Positions 46,286 to 55,959 are shown, counted from the stretch's first letter. The stretch is 64,000 bases of DNA from an uncultured Eubacteriales bacterium (GCA_900316385.1 ONCP01000008.1:1-64000), one strand, 5' to 3'. Translations and numbers: made by a program. Notes: generated by a model not told the origin, from the letters alone.

Positions 46286-47113
46286 TTATTTACCTAAGCA
46301 AACCGCGTCTGTGAGCTTATACTCCTCGGCGATCTTTGCGAAGGTGCCGTCGTCAACGAGCTCGTTGAGAGCCTTTTCTACCTGATCCTTGAGCTCGGTG
46401 TTGCCCTTCTTGAAACCGATACCGTACTGCTCGGAAGCGATCTGATCGTCCAGAATCTCGTACTTGTCGGCGTTCTTATCGACATTGTAGCTTGCTACGC
46501 CGATATCCATACATACAGCGTCAACAGCGCCCGCGTCAAGATTCATAAGAGCGTCGTTATAGTTGCCGATCTGCTGGAGCTCCGCGAAGGACTCGCACAG
46601 CTTCTTATTCTCATCGGTAGCATCGTCGCCCGTAAGAGCCGCGAGAGCGGAGGAGTCAGCCTGAACAGCTACAACCTTGCCTGACAAATCGTCGAGCTTC
46701 TTGATATCGGAGCCCTTCTTGACAACAACTACCTGAGAGTTGTCAACATAAGCCTCGGACCAAGTGTATTCATCCTCACGGCCGTTGATGGTAAAGCCGT
46801 TCCAGATACAGTCGATTGTGCCGGAATTGAGCTCGTTATCCTTGGAGTCCCAGTCGATGGGCTGCTTTTTGAGCTCCCAGCCGAGCTTGTCACAAACCTT
46901 CTGAGCAAGGTCAAGGTCAAAGCCCTTGTACTCGCCTGTTTTCTCGTCCATATATCCGTAGGGCGGGAACTCGGCGTCGAAGCCTACCGTAAATGTCTTT
47001 TTTACGGCTTCCTTCGAAGAAGTCTTGGAGTCGGAGGATTTATTGTCCGAACAACCCGCGAGAACAGAAAGAGCCATTACCGCAACTAATACCAGCGCGA
47101 AAATCTTTTTCAT
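46286..47113 (-). CDS. Amino-acid ABC transporter substrate-binding lipoprotein
   Basis: 275 residues from the ATG at 47113 (GAGGTG about seven bases upstream). Lipoprotein signal MKKIFALVLVAVMALSVLAGC with the lipobox LAGC, a Ser/Lys linker, then the SBP_bac_3 fold (TVGFDAEFPPYGYMDEKTG). First gene of the ABC operon. Confidence 0.92.
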   Translation of the reverse strand: MKKIFALVLVAVMALSVLAGCSDNKSSDSKTSSKEAVKKTFTVGFDAEFPPYGYMDEKTGEYKGFDLDLAQKVCDKLGWELKKQPIDWDSKDNELNSGTIDCIWNGFTINGREDEYTWSEAYVDNSQVVVVKKGSDIKKLDDLSGKVVAVQADSSALAALTGDDATDENKKLCESFAELQQIGNYNDALMNLDAGAVDAVCMDIGVASYNVDKNADKYEILDDQIASEQYGIGFKKGNTELKDQVEKALNELVDDGTFAKIAEEYKLTDAVCLGK

Positions 47114-47155
47114 TTTTGTCACCTCAATAATAATTTGATCGCATAAAGCTATATC

Positions 47156-47184
47156 ATATTAGCACATTAACGCAGTAAAGTCAA
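47156..47184 (-). promoter_or_regulatory. Promoter of the amino-acid ABC operon
   Basis: Minus strand TTGACT (47179-47184), 17-bp spacer, TAATAT (47156-47161). Confidence 0.75.
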
Positions 47185-47209
47185 TAGCTTTTATCGAGGT
47201 TTGGCAATA

Positions 47210-48142
47210 TCAGACCTTCTCCCTAAAGCCCGCGAGATCCAACTGAAGGCGGGTGGCGTCGTTTATATCAAAAATACAGTTATTGTCGTAGTCGCAGTTT
47301 TGGGGATAGAAATCCGTTTTGTAGCCCGCCAGCTCGCGCTGCATAAAGGTGACGTCGTTGATATTGACGTCCTTATCGCCGTTTACGTCGCCCAAAAGCT
47401 TTGAAGGGATCTCATCCTCGTTAATGACAACGCAGTTGACGTTATTTTCGGAGCAATACTTCTGAGCGGCGCTCCCTTGGGTCGTATATACCGTTACGTT
47501 ATCGGAATTTCTGAAAACATCCTCGCCCAGCTTTTTGACCGACGCGGGAATATACACTGCCTCAAGCTGAGCGCAGCCCGCGAAGCAACGGTTGCCGATC
47601 TGTGTAACGCCGTCGGGAATGTCCACGCGCCTTACCTTTGTGTTCTCAAAAACAGTGGCATAAATCGATTTGAGCGTATCGGGGAGCGATACATACTCAA
47701 CCGCGCTGCTCATATACACACCTACATTCATCTCGTCGAGCGCGGTGTTCCTCAAAAACGCCGAGGTCAGCTTGGAGTTGTAGGAAAACGCCTGATCATA
47801 AAGAACGACCAGACTCTTTGAGTAGTACACATTTTTGAGATTCGGACAGCTTCTTACTCCCCATTTCTTTACCTGAGTCATATTGTCGTGCATTATGAGC
47901 TTTTCCACTATTTGGTTATTATAAAACGCCTTTTGGTCGATACGCTTTACGACCTTATCATAAGCTGTTTCGGGGATCCTGACCACGGGATCATCGCCTG
48001 TATAGCCCGTCACGGTGAGCTGATCGTCCCAGTCGTTCGCGAGCTGTACTCCCGGGTAACCGGGAGCTGTCAGCGCTCCTGCCGAAAAAGCGGTCGCGGC
48101 AAGAACAGCGGCTGCTATGATCAATGAAACTATTTTTTTCAT
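47210..48142 (-). CDS. Secreted leucine-rich-repeat protein with type I dockerin
   Basis: 310 residues from the ATG at 48142 (GGAGAG eight bases upstream). A signal peptide (MKKIVSLIIAAAVLAATAFS) is followed by BspA-type LRR_5 repeats (about 55-235; for example LPDTLKSIYATVFENTKVR) and a C-terminal dockerin of two EF-hand-like halves, GDVNGDKDVNINDVTFMQ and CDYDNNCIFDINDATRLQ. The dockerin should bind a cohesin on a scaffoldin, attaching the LRR adhesin to a cellulosome- or amylosome-like complex. No cohesin is in this window. Confidence 0.85.
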   Translation of the reverse strand: MKKIVSLIIAAAVLAATAFSAGALTAPGYPGVQLANDWDDQLTVTGYTGDDPVVRIPETAYDKVVKRIDQKAFYNNQIVEKLIMHDNMTQVKKWGVRSCPNLKNVYYSKSLVVLYDQAFSYNSKLTSAFLRNTALDEMNVGVYMSSAVEYVSLPDTLKSIYATVFENTKVRRVDIPDGVTQIGNRCFAGCAQLEAVYIPASVKKLGEDVFRNSDNVTVYTTQGSAAQKYCSENNVNCVVINEDEIPSKLLGDVNGDKDVNINDVTFMQRELAGYKTDFYPQNCDYDNNCIFDINDATRLQLDLAGFREKV

Positions 48143-48210
48143 ATTTTCACTCTCCAATCAAAAAAATTTTAACACAGCCGAAAGATTTATTCAAGTGATA
48201 AAACTTTTTT

Positions 48211-48243
48211 CCAAACAAAAAAGGCTTCCGAAGAAGCCTTTTT
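48211..48243 (-). terminator. Terminator of the small P-loop gene
   Basis: Stem AAAAAGGCTTC / GAAGCCTTTTT with TTCG loop, then TTTGTTTGG on the minus strand. Confidence 0.9.
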
Positions 48244-48254
48244 AGAAATTTTTG

Positions 48255-48671
48255 TCAGATTTTCTCGCAAACAGCGTTGATGCCGCTCGGTAAGTCGTCG
48301 TCAGAAGCGGAGATCAGGAGAACGATGTTGGCGCCTGAGTTCTCGCTGAGAGTCTGAAGCTTCTTTGTGAACTCCTCGATGCCGTCCAGAGCCTCGGGAG
48401 CGATCTTGAAGGTGGAATCAATAAGGATATCAGTTACGTCGTAGTTGCCCGCGCAAATACCGCTGATAAAGCCGAAAAGCATATCATAACCCGCGATAGC
48501 GTACTGATCAGTGTCAATCAGACGAGCCTTTGAGGTGATATCGTAGGTGAGCTTCGCGCCCTTTTCGATAACAACAACATTTCCCTGAGAAGCCGCGACA
48601 GCCTCGTTAGCGTACTGAATGAGCTTCTTAGTTTTTCCTGAACCTTTTTTTCCGATAAGTAAAGTAACCAT
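48255..48671 (-). CDS. Small P-loop protein of unknown function
   Basis: 138 residues beginning with a Walker A motif GKKGSGKTKKL (7-17). A hydrophobic stretch VTDILIDSTFK (about 78-88) could be Walker B. No helicase, kinase or transporter signature was recognised; it resembles short ATPases common in Clostridia. Gene of its own, 49 bases downstream of pgi, with a strong terminator. Confidence 0.6.
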   Translation of the reverse strand: MVTLLIGKKGSGKTKKLIQYANEAVAASQGNVVVIEKGAKLTYDITSKARLIDTDQYAIAGYDMLFGFISGICAGNYDVTDILIDSTFKIAPEALDGIEEFTKKLQTLSENSGANIVLLISASDDDLPSGINAVCEKI

Positions 48672-48720
48672 ACTTTTACTCCTCCTTATATTTCTATTTT
48701 AATTCCTATAAAGAAATAAA

Positions 48721-50058
48721 TTACTTAAGTCTTGCCTCAAGCTCAGCCTTTTGATCCTCATAGCCGGGCTTTCCGAGCAGAGCGAACATATTCTTCTTAT
48801 AGCTCTCGACGCCGGGCTGGTTGAAGGGATTTACGCCGAGGATATAACCCGAAATAGCGCAAGCCTTCTCGAGGAAGTAAATGAGATAACCGAGGTTGGC
48901 TTCGTCCATAGCCTCAACGTTGAGCACAACATTGGGAACTCCGCCGTCATTGTGCGCGAGAACAGTTCCCTCAAACGCCTTGCGGTTAACGAAGTCCATA
49001 GTTTTGCCGGAAAGGAAGTTAAGACCGTCAACGTTGGTCGGATCCTCGCCGAGCTTGATCTCCTTCTTGCAGCGATCAAACAGTACGACCGTCTCAAAGA
49101 GATTACGTCTGCCGTCCTGAATATACTGACCGAGAGAGTGGAGGTCTGTGGAGAAGATAACGCTTGCGGGGAAAATACCCTTCTTATCCTTGCCCTCGCT
49201 CTCGCCGTAGAGCTGCTTGAACCACTCGTTCATCAGAGTGTAGGCAGGCTCGTAGCTGACCATGATCTCGGTCGAATAGCCCTTGTTGTAAAGGATATTA
49301 CGGATAGCGGCGTACTTGTAGCAGTCGTTTGTATAGAGGTCGTCGTTATTGAACTCGTCCTGAGCCTTTTTCGCGCCTGCCATAAGAGCGTCGATATCGG
49401 CGCCCGCGACAGCGATCGGAAGCAGACCTACGGCTGTGAGTACGGAATAACGTCCGCCTACATCGTCGGGAACTACGAATGTCTCGTAGCCTTCCTTGTC
49501 GGCGAGCTGCTTCAAGGTACCGCGCGCCTTATCTGTTGTGCAGTAGATACGCTCCTTCGCGCCTTCCTTGCCGTACTTCTTCTCGAGCAGGTCGCGGAAA
49601 ACTCTGAAAGCGATAGCGGGCTCGGTGGTCGTGCCCGACTTTGAGATCATATTGATGGAAACGTCCTTGCCCTCGCACAGCTCGATAATGTCGGAAAGAG
49701 CGTCCGAGGAGATGGAGTTGCCCGTAAAGTAGATCTGCGGCGTATCCTTGCAAAGAGCGTTGTAATTCGGAGAAGTGAGGAACTCGATCGCGGCTCTCGC
49801 GCCGAGATATGAGCCGCCGATACCGATAACTACGAAAACGTCGGTGTCGTTCTTGATCTTTTCGGCCGCCTTCTTGATTCTCGCGAATTCTTCCTTATCA
49901 TAGTTTGTAGGAAGGTCTACCCAACCGATAAAATCGTTGCCGAGACCTGTGCCGTCATGGAGAGCCTTGTGGGCATTCTTGACCTGAGCCTCGATACCCT
50001 TATACTCGTCCTCGCCTACAAAGCCGTTTAAATACTTATCTGTAAGTTTTGTTGACAT
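48721..50058 (-). CDS. pgi: Glucose-6-phosphate isomerase
   Basis: Interconverts glucose-6-phosphate and fructose-6-phosphate. 445 residues, the shorter bacterial type. It has [16 protein letters not shown] (about 76-91), [14 protein letters not shown] and the C-terminal [25 protein letters not shown] precedes the ATG. Confidence 0.96.
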   Translation of the reverse strand: MSTKLTDKYLNGFVGEDEYKGIEAQVKNAHKALHDGTGLGNDFIGWVDLPTNYDKEEFARIKKAAEKIKNDTDVFVVIGIGGSYLGARAAIEFLTSPNYNALCKDTPQIYFTGNSISSDALSDIIELCEGKDVSINMISKSGTTTEPAIAFRVFRDLLEKKYGKEGAKERIYCTTDKARGTLKQLADKEGYETFVVPDDVGGRYSVLTAVGLLPIAVAGADIDALMAGAKKAQDEFNNDDLYTNDCYKYAAIRNILYNKGYSTEIMVSYEPAYTLMNEWFKQLYGESEGKDKKGIFPASVIFSTDLHSLGQYIQDGRRNLFETVVLFDRCKKEIKLGEDPTNVDGLNFLSGKTMDFVNRKAFEGTVLAHNDGGVPNVVLNVEAMDEANLGYLIYFLEKACAISGYILGVNPFNQPGVESYKKNMFALLGKPGYEDQKAELEARLK

Positions 50059-50108
50059 AAGATTACCCCCAAAAGCGTAATACTACGCTATTTTGTATTG
50101 ATAGTCTT

Positions 50109-50137
50109 ATTTTAACACAAAATGTCAGCATATGCAA
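50109..50137 (-). promoter_or_regulatory. pgi promoter
   Basis: Minus strand TTGCAT (50132-50137), 17-bp spacer, TAAAAT (50109-50114). Confidence 0.7.
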
Positions 50138-50181
50138 TACATTTTTTGAACGATATACACTATGAAAAGCTCAAAACGCAC

Positions 50182-51327
50182 TTATAATTCCAAAAGAGAA
50201 TTAAATAGTCCGTCCACCACTGTTGAGAAGGTCATTTCGGGCACATCGTATTTGGCGGTGATAGGAAGAGCTTTCAATAGCTCGCCGTCGAGATAATAAT
50301 TGACCTCTCCTACTCTGTCGCCCTTGCGGAGCGGAGCCTTGATCTCCTTTTTGATTTTCAGCTCGCTTGTGAGCTTGTTGGTAGCCATTCTGCTGACCAC
50401 CATATTGCCGGGGTCGGGGCAATCGACGGCGACGGTTTTTTCCATACCGTTTTGAACCTCAACCGCCTTGCGCGCGTCCTTGGGAAGCTCAAGCTTTTGA
50501 GTGGTGTAATTGGCAAAGCCGTAATCGAGCAGAGAAGCCGCGTCGCGGAAACGCTCGGTCCCGCTCTTACAGCCCAGCACGACCGCCACAAGCCCCAGCC
50601 CGTCGCGCTCGGCGGTAGCCGCCATACAGCAGCCCGCCTCGCCTGTGGTGCCTGTTTTGAGACCTGTTATCCCGTCGTACGTTTTGAGAAGCTTGTTCGT
50701 GTTGACGATCTGGGTTTTGCCTCCCCTCAGCGAATCGAGCCAGATGGAGGTATAATCGAAGATTTTGGGATATTTTACAAGCTCACGCGACATTATCGCT
50801 ACGTCGTATGCCGATGTAAGATGACCCTTTTCGTCAAGTCCGTTGCAGTTCTTGAAAACCGTGTTCTTCATCCCGAGCTTCTTGGCGCGCTTGTTCATCT
50901 CGGCAACAAACGCGTCCTCGCTGCCGGAGATCGCCTCTGCAAGCACGACAGCCGCGTCGTTCGCGGACGCGACGGCGGTAGCCTTGATAAGGTCGTCGAC
51001 CGTCATCTGCTCGCCCTCCTCAAGCCAGATGTCGGAGCCGCCCATAGAGGCGGCGTGAGCCGAGGAAGTGAGCTTTTGATCGAGCTTGAGCTGTCCGTTT
51101 TCAAGAGCTTCCATAACGAGCAGAAGCGTCATTACCTTTGTGATGGAAGCGCAAGCCCTTTTTTTGTCTTTATTTTTTTCATAAAGAATTTTGCCTGTGT
51201 CCGCTTCGATCAAAACCGCCGACGGAGCGTCAAGCTTGAGCGACGGCGTGACCTTTTCGGCGCGCGCCGCCAGCGGAAACGCCAACGTTACAAGCGCCAG
51301 AATTACGGAAAATACACGTTTAAACAT
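50182..51327 (-). CDS. D-alanyl-D-alanine carboxypeptidase (PBP5-type, DacF-like)
   Basis: Trims the terminal D-Ala of peptidoglycan side chains. 381 residues from the ATG at 51327 (GAGGTG eight bases upstream). A signal peptide (MFKRVFSVILALVTLAFPLA) is followed by the penicillin-binding motifs SITK, SAN and KTGTTGEAG, then a C-terminal PBP5-like beta domain. DacF homologues are sporulation-linked, but the family also has vegetative members; the choice is open. Confidence 0.9.
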   Translation of the reverse strand: MFKRVFSVILALVTLAFPLAARAEKVTPSLKLDAPSAVLIEADTGKILYEKNKDKKRACASITKVMTLLLVMEALENGQLKLDQKLTSSAHAASMGGSDIWLEEGEQMTVDDLIKATAVASANDAAVVLAEAISGSEDAFVAEMNKRAKKLGMKNTVFKNCNGLDEKGHLTSAYDVAIMSRELVKYPKIFDYTSIWLDSLRGGKTQIVNTNKLLKTYDGITGLKTGTTGEAGCCMAATAERDGLGLVAVVLGCKSGTERFRDAASLLDYGFANYTTQKLELPKDARKAVEVQNGMEKTVAVDCPDPGNMVVSRMATNKLTSELKIKKEIKAPLRKGDRVGEVNYYLDGELLKALPITAKYDVPEMTFSTVVDGLFNSLLEL

Positions 51328-51367
51328 AAAAAACACCTCGTTCAAGCATATGAACGAGGCGTATATT

Positions 51368-51847
51368 TTATTCTATGAGACAGACCGCGTGAGCACTGAT
51401 ACCCTCGCCGCTGCCCGTAAAGCCGAGCTTTTCCTCGGTGGTAGCCTTGACGCTGACCACGGACACATCGATCCCGCAGGCGGACGCGATATTGGAACGC
51501 ATTTCATCGATGTGATCCTTGAGCTTGGGGCGCTGAGCTATCACAGTGCTGTCGATATTACCGATTCGGAAGCCGTTTTCGGTCAAAACCCGACAAACCT
51601 CTTTCAGAAGAACAAGGCTGTCGGCGCCCTTGAATCGGTCGTCGGTATCGGGAAAAAGCTTCCCGATATCGCCCAGCGCGGCCGCTCCGAGCAAAGCGTC
51701 CATGATAGCGTGCAAAAGCACGTCAGCGTCGCTGTGTCCGAGCAAGCCCTTTTCGTAAGGGATATCAACTCCGCCGAGAATGAGCTTTCGCCCTTCTGCC
51801 AGCTTATGTACGTCATATCCGTGTCCGATCCTCATATTAATCGCCAT
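51368..51847 (-). CDS. ispF: 2-C-methyl-D-erythritol 2,4-cyclodiphosphate synthase
   Basis: MEP-pathway enzyme. 159 residues with the metal ligands in [12 protein letters not shown] and [18 protein letters not shown] and the C-terminal [16 protein letters not shown]. Two starts are possible: 51847 (AAAGG only two bases before it) or 51835 (MRIGHG); neither has an ideal ribosome site. It follows ispD by 100 bases. Confidence 0.95.
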   Translation of the reverse strand: MAINMRIGHGYDVHKLAEGRKLILGGVDIPYEKGLLGHSDADVLLHAIMDALLGAAALGDIGKLFPDTDDRFKGADSLVLLKEVCRVLTENGFRIGNIDSTVIAQRPKLKDHIDEMRSNIASACGIDVSVVSVKATTEEKLGFTGSGEGISAHAVCLIE

Positions 51848-51947
51848 AGCCTTTCAGCCCACAAATAATCATCAAAAATCACTACGACCTTACCGTGGGC
51901 TATAAGGCGTAATCGGCTGTCAGGTTGTCTGCGTTGTGTTTTTGTAA

Positions 51948-52637
51948 TCATTCACACTGATCACAAAGATACATTTCAGCTAATTTTATGTCATTCTGCG
52001 TTGTCAGCTTGATATTTCTTTCACTGCCGAGGACGATCTTCACACTGCCGCCGATCCGCTCCACAAGCTGACAATCGTCGGTTATTCCCTTGTTCTCGGC
52101 TTCGGCGAGAGCCTTCAGATAAAGCCCCTTCTCAAAAACCTGAGGCGTTTGAACAGCTCTGAGCGCGGCTCTGTCGGGAGTGGAAATGATGATCCCGTCC
52201 TCTCCCACGACCTTGACCGTATCGGTAACAAGTGTTCCGAGCGCCGCGGCTCCGCATTTCTTTGCCTCCGCTACGACCGCGTTGATGTCAGTCTCGGTTA
52301 TAAGCGGACGCGCGCCGTCGTGGATAGCGAAATGAGTTGTCCTTTCGTCGCACGCTTCCACGCCGTTTTTCACGCTTCTGTCGCGTGTGTCTCCGCCGTA
52401 TACAAGCGCCCTTACCTTGGAAAAACCGTTGTCGGAGATGATACTCCTGATTTCGGCCTCATCCTCTTTTCGGCACACAACGACCGCGGAATCGATGACG
52501 TCCGCGTTCTCAAACGCCCTGAGCGTGTGAGTGATAACGGGCTCTCCGCCGATCTTGATAAACTGCTTGCTTACGCCGAGCCCCATTCTGGTCGAATTGC
52601 CCGCCGCGACGATTATCGCGGAAACAAAGCCGTCCAT
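51948..52637 (-). CDS. ispD: 2-C-methyl-D-erythritol 4-phosphate cytidylyltransferase
   Basis: MEP-pathway enzyme. 229 residues with the nucleotidyltransferase motif IIVAAGNSTRMGLGVSKQF, HDGARPLI and TPQVFEKGLYLKAL. Its first base coincides with the last base of metY, so the two are translationally close. Confidence 0.95.
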   Translation of the reverse strand: MDGFVSAIIVAAGNSTRMGLGVSKQFIKIGGEPVITHTLRAFENADVIDSAVVVCRKEDEAEIRSIISDNGFSKVRALVYGGDTRDRSVKNGVEACDERTTHFAIHDGARPLITETDINAVVAEAKKCGAAALGTLVTDTVKVVGEDGIIISTPDRAALRAVQTPQVFEKGLYLKALAEAENKGITDDCQLVERIGGSVKIVLGSERNIKLTTQNDIKLAEMYLCDQCE

Positions 52638-53902
52638 CAGACGCTTTCGATCGCCTGCTTCAAGTCGGCGATGATATCGTCGGCGTTCTCGATACCTACC
52701 GAGAAACGGATCATATTCGGAGAAATACCCGCCGCCTCAAGCTGTTCGTCGGTCATCTGGCGGTGAGTTGAGCTTGCGGGGTGCAGACAACAGGTCCTCG
52801 CGTCGGCTACGTGAGTAACGATCGCGGCGAGCTTGAGCGAAGCCATCAGCTTTTCCGCCGCCTTTCTGCCGCCCTTTACGCCGAAGGAAACTACGCCGCA
52901 GGTGCCGTTGGGCATATATTTTTTAACGAGGTCATGATACTTGCTGCTCTCGAGCCCCGGGTAATTGACCCACTCGATCTTGTCGTTGTTCTCGAGGAAA
53001 CGGGCGACCTTGAGCGCGTTCTCGCAGTGGCGCGGAACTCTGAGGAACAAGGTCTCGAGTCCGAGGTTGAGCAAAAATCCGTTCATCGGGGACATCTGGG
53101 GACCCATATCGCGCATTATGTGGGTTCTCGCCTTGACGATATACGCCGCTTTGCCGAACTGCTCGGTGTATACAATGCCGTGGTAGCTCTCATCGGGAGT
53201 CGAGAGCATCGGGAACTTGCCGTTGTTCCAGTTAAAGTTTCCGCTGTCAACCACAACGCCGCCGAGCGCCACGGCGTGGCCGTCGAGGTACTTTGAGGTT
53301 GAGTGGATAACGATATCCGCGCCCCACTCGATCGGTCTGAGGTTGATCGGCGTCGGGAAAGTATTGTCAACAAAAAGCGGAACATCGTGAGCGTGAGCGC
53401 AGCGCGCGAACATCTCGATATCCGCTACGTCCAGCGAGGGATTTGTGACAGACTCTGTGAAAACGAGTCTTGTATTTTCTTTAAAAGAATCATTAAGCTC
53501 ATCCTCGGTCACATCGGCAGCAACGAAGGTACAGTCGATCCCGAGGTCTACGAGTGTTTTCGCGAAAAGGTTGAAGGTTCCGCCGTAAACTGCCGCGGAA
53601 CAAATAACGTGGTCACCCGACTTGGCGATATTTGTAACAGCGGAAAGCGTCGCCGCCTGACCCGAGGAGGTAAGCATAGCGCCCACGCCGCCCTCGAGAG
53701 CCGCGATTTTCTTTTCGACCGCGTCAAGGGTGGGGTTTGCGAGTCTCGTGTAGAAGAAGCCCTCAGCCTCAAGATCAAACAAGGCGCCCATAGCCTCGCT
53801 TGTTTCGTATTTGAAGGTTGTGCTCTGGACTATCGGGATAACTCTGGATTCGCCGTTTTTCGGCTCATAGCCCGCCTGAACGCATTTTGTCTCGATTTTC
53901 AT
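52637..53902 (-). CDS. metY: O-acetylhomoserine sulfhydrylase (Cys/Met PLP enzyme)
   Basis: 421 residues of the Cys/Met-metabolism PLP family. It has VQSTTFKYETSEAMG near the N-terminus, YTRLANPTLDAVEKKIAALEGG, and the PLP-lysine site STSKYLDGH. Length and motifs fit MetY, which makes homocysteine from O-acetylhomoserine and sulfide, better than MetB/MetC. GAGTTGACATAA precedes the ATG. Confidence 0.88.
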   Translation of the reverse strand: MKIETKCVQAGYEPKNGESRVIPIVQSTTFKYETSEAMGALFDLEAEGFFYTRLANPTLDAVEKKIAALEGGVGAMLTSSGQAATLSAVTNIAKSGDHVICSAAVYGGTFNLFAKTLVDLGIDCTFVAADVTEDELNDSFKENTRLVFTESVTNPSLDVADIEMFARCAHAHDVPLFVDNTFPTPINLRPIEWGADIVIHSTSKYLDGHAVALGGVVVDSGNFNWNNGKFPMLSTPDESYHGIVYTEQFGKAAYIVKARTHIMRDMGPQMSPMNGFLLNLGLETLFLRVPRHCENALKVARFLENNDKIEWVNYPGLESSKYHDLVKKYMPNGTCGVVSFGVKGGRKAAEKLMASLKLAAIVTHVADARTCCLHPASSTHRQMTDEQLEAAGISPNMIRFSVGIENADDIIADLKQAIESV

Positions 53903-53914
53903 TTATGTCAACTC

Positions 53915-54415
53915 CTATTTAAATAAATTCTTGATCAAGCCCGTGATGAAATCGGTTCCGTAAATCGCGACCGCCACCAAAAGGATGAACAGGATCGCCG
54001 TGAGGATCCTCACCGTTGTGCGCTTTGCGCGCGACATATCCTGCATCGGCTCCTCGATCTCGGGCTGTTCCTCGAGCACCTGCTCTCCCTCAAGCTTTAT
54101 TGCGCCTATTCCGACGGCGACGTCGTAGGCTTTCTCGTAAAGCTCAAAAGGAACGAGGATATCGAACCCGTCAAAATCTCTTCCCGTAAGCACCTGAGAA
54201 TTGGCGGTCACGCCGTGACGCTTGAACACGGACGGGATCCCGCTGTCCTCCAGCGCCGCCTGAACTCTGTCGCGCTCGATCACGTCGCCAGTGCAAAGAT
54301 ATACAGGCTCGCTCTCGTCCTCGATAGGCTTCAAAGACTTTCCTTTGCACTCCTCACAGGAGCATATTTCGACTTCGTCATTATACATTTTTTTACATTT
54401 AGGACAGTATTTCAT
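53915..54415 (-). CDS. DUF2007-like membrane-anchored zinc-ribbon protein
   Basis: 166 residues. An N-terminal ribbon CPKCKKMYNDEVEICSCEEC, a DUF2007-like middle (LCTGDVIERDRVQAALEDSGI), an acidic linker, and one C-terminal membrane helix (ILTAILFILLVAVAIYG). Function unknown. GAGGG lies upstream of the start. It lies 12 bases upstream of metY. Confidence 0.6.
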   Translation of the reverse strand: MKYCPKCKKMYNDEVEICSCEECKGKSLKPIEDESEPVYLCTGDVIERDRVQAALEDSGIPSVFKRHGVTANSQVLTGRDFDGFDILVPFELYEKAYDVAVGIGAIKLEGEQVLEEQPEIEEPMQDMSRAKRTTVRILTAILFILLVAVAIYGTDFITGLIKNLFK

Positions 54416-54479
54416 AAAAATAAGCCCTCCTTTAACATAGATAGTATATCAAAGAAGGACTGTTTTTTCAAGTATGATT

Positions 54480-55052
54480 TTAACCGAACACGGGCTGAGG
54501 CTGAACGCCGCCGAGCGCGCTCTTGATACATTCGGGCAAAAGCTCAAAATGAGCTACCAGCGAATTCGGTTTTGCGGCGTAATCGTCCTGAGACATCGGA
54601 ACAAAGTAGTAATGCTTTGTGTTGAGAAGTCTGCCGATATTCTGCGCCGCGGCTCCGAGTCCGTCGTTCGTTGCCGCGCAAAGCAGCACGGGACGTTGGA
54701 TCCTCAGGTGAGACTTGACCGCCATTGTCACGGCTGTGTCGGTGATCCCCGCGGCGAGCTTTGCGAGAGTGTTGCCCGTGCAGGGCGCCACAACGAGCAA
54801 ATCAAACATTTTCTTGGGTCCGACAGGCTCCGCGTCCTTAACGGTGTGAATGACACCTTTGCCCGTCAGCTTTTCTATTTTGTCTATAAAATCCTTGGAC
54901 GCGCCGAAGCGCGTATCGGTTGAGTACGCGTTTTCGCTCATAACAGGAATTACGTCGTAGCCGAGATCCACAAGCTTCTCCATCTGCTCAAGCGATCTTT
55001 TGAACGTGCAGAAGGAGGCGCAAAGCGCGTACCCTATGCTTGCTTTTGCCAA
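54480..55052 (-). CDS. dpaB: Dipicolinate synthase subunit B
   Basis: Flavoprotein-like subunit that with DpaA makes dipicolinate for the spore core. 190 residues from TTG at 55052, chosen because AGGAGG lies seven bases upstream; the upstream extension in the same frame is out of character. Features: IGYALCASFCTFKRS at the start and VVAPCTGNTLAKLAAGITDTAV, matching SpoVFB. It overlaps dpaA by 19 bases. Marks the host as a spore former. Confidence 0.92.
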   Translation of the reverse strand: MAKASIGYALCASFCTFKRSLEQMEKLVDLGYDVIPVMSENAYSTDTRFGASKDFIDKIEKLTGKGVIHTVKDAEPVGPKKMFDLLVVAPCTGNTLAKLAAGITDTAVTMAVKSHLRIQRPVLLCAATNDGLGAAAQNIGRLLNTKHYYFVPMSQDDYAAKPNSLVAHFELLPECIKSALGGVQPQPVFG

Positions 55053-55897
55053 CCGTATTCCTCCTCGAGGATTGTAAGAATGGTGTCGGAGATGATCTCT
55101 CCCGCCGTTTTCGGCGAGCATTTTCCGGGAAGGCCGAGCGCGTGGATAACGGTGAAGCCGAGCCTTTCCGCGCTCTGTTTGTCTACTCCGCCCTTGCCCG
55201 ACGCAAGGTCTATGATCAGAGTAAGGTCGTCACTGTTTTTGAGAACGGCGTCTCCGAGCACGACCGCGTCCGCAGTGTTAAAGACGATATCAAAGCCCGA
55301 AACACTCTCGAGCTTCGCGGTATCAACAGCTTTTATGCCGTTTTCGCGCAGGGACTCCCTCTTTTCGACGCTTCGGCTTGCGACGGTGACGCTCGCGCCG
55401 ACCGACTTGAGAAGCTTGGACAGGCAGCTGCCTATCCTGCCGAAGCCGATGACAAGGCACTCTGCGCTCACAAGCGAAGCCTCGTAGCTTTCCATCGCTA
55501 TCTGAAGCGCTCCCTCGGCGGTGAGGTAAGCGTTTCTCAAGGTGAAGTCGCCGCGTTCCAGCAGGTCGTTAAGATCAAGACCCGAGCCTGTAAAGCTTTT
55601 TGCTTTTCCGCAGAAAAGAGGCTTGTCTTTGAGCCTTGAAATCAAAGCGTCGTCGAGCTTATATTCTTTATCAGAAAAACAAACAGGTATTTTCCCGTCT
55701 TTAAGCCCTGTGACGGGAAACACGACACAATCGGCTTTATCGACCGCGCTCAAATCATTTTCAATTATCAGCCTGCCCTCGCTTTTCAGCAAATCAAACC
55801 CCAAAAGTCTCACGGTAAAGCCTTTTTTCGCCAAATCCGCCGCGGCGAAAAGCTGGCGTTTATCTCCGCCGAAAAATAAAAAATCTTTATATCTCAT
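55034..55897 (-). CDS. dpaA: Dipicolinate synthase subunit A
   Basis: 287 residues from the ATG at 55897 (GGTG about eight bases upstream). The N-terminal domain starts MRYKDFLFFGGDKRQLFAA and the Rossmann domain has GFGRIGSCLSKLLKSVGA and KGGVD near the end. Converts a dihydrodipicolinate-derived substrate to dipicolinate in the mother cell. First gene of the dpaAB operon; a sigma-K-like promoter is close upstream. Confidence 0.92.
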   Translation of the reverse strand: MRYKDFLFFGGDKRQLFAAADLAKKGFTVRLLGFDLLKSEGRLIIENDLSAVDKADCVVFPVTGLKDGKIPVCFSDKEYKLDDALISRLKDKPLFCGKAKSFTGSGLDLNDLLERGDFTLRNAYLTAEGALQIAMESYEASLVSAECLVIGFGRIGSCLSKLLKSVGASVTVASRSVEKRESLRENGIKAVDTAKLESVSGFDIVFNTADAVVLGDAVLKNSDDLTLIIDLASGKGGVDKQSAERLGFTVIHALGLPGKCSPKTAGEIISDTILTILEEEYGWQKQA

Positions 55898-55913
55898 ATC
55901 CAACACCCTGATG

Positions 55914-55941
55914 TATTTTATGTTTGGGAACGCAAAACGTG
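55914..55941 (-). promoter_or_regulatory. Candidate sigma-K promoter of dpaAB
   Basis: On the minus strand, CATAAAATA (55914-55922) fits the sigma-K -10 CATAnnnTA, and CACG (55938-55941) lies 15 bases upstream in the place of the AC-containing -35. The resulting leader would be only about ten bases, which weakens the call. Confidence 0.35.
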
Positions 55942-55959
55942 AAAAAATCGGTCCGCGTA

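Noticed and set aside
48751..49644. 297-codon open frame antisense to pgi
   Set aside because: Shadow of pgi, no ribosome site or promoter.
50452..51378. 308-codon open frame antisense to the D,D-carboxypeptidase
   Set aside because: Shadow frame; the sense strand has signal peptide and all penicillin-binding motifs.
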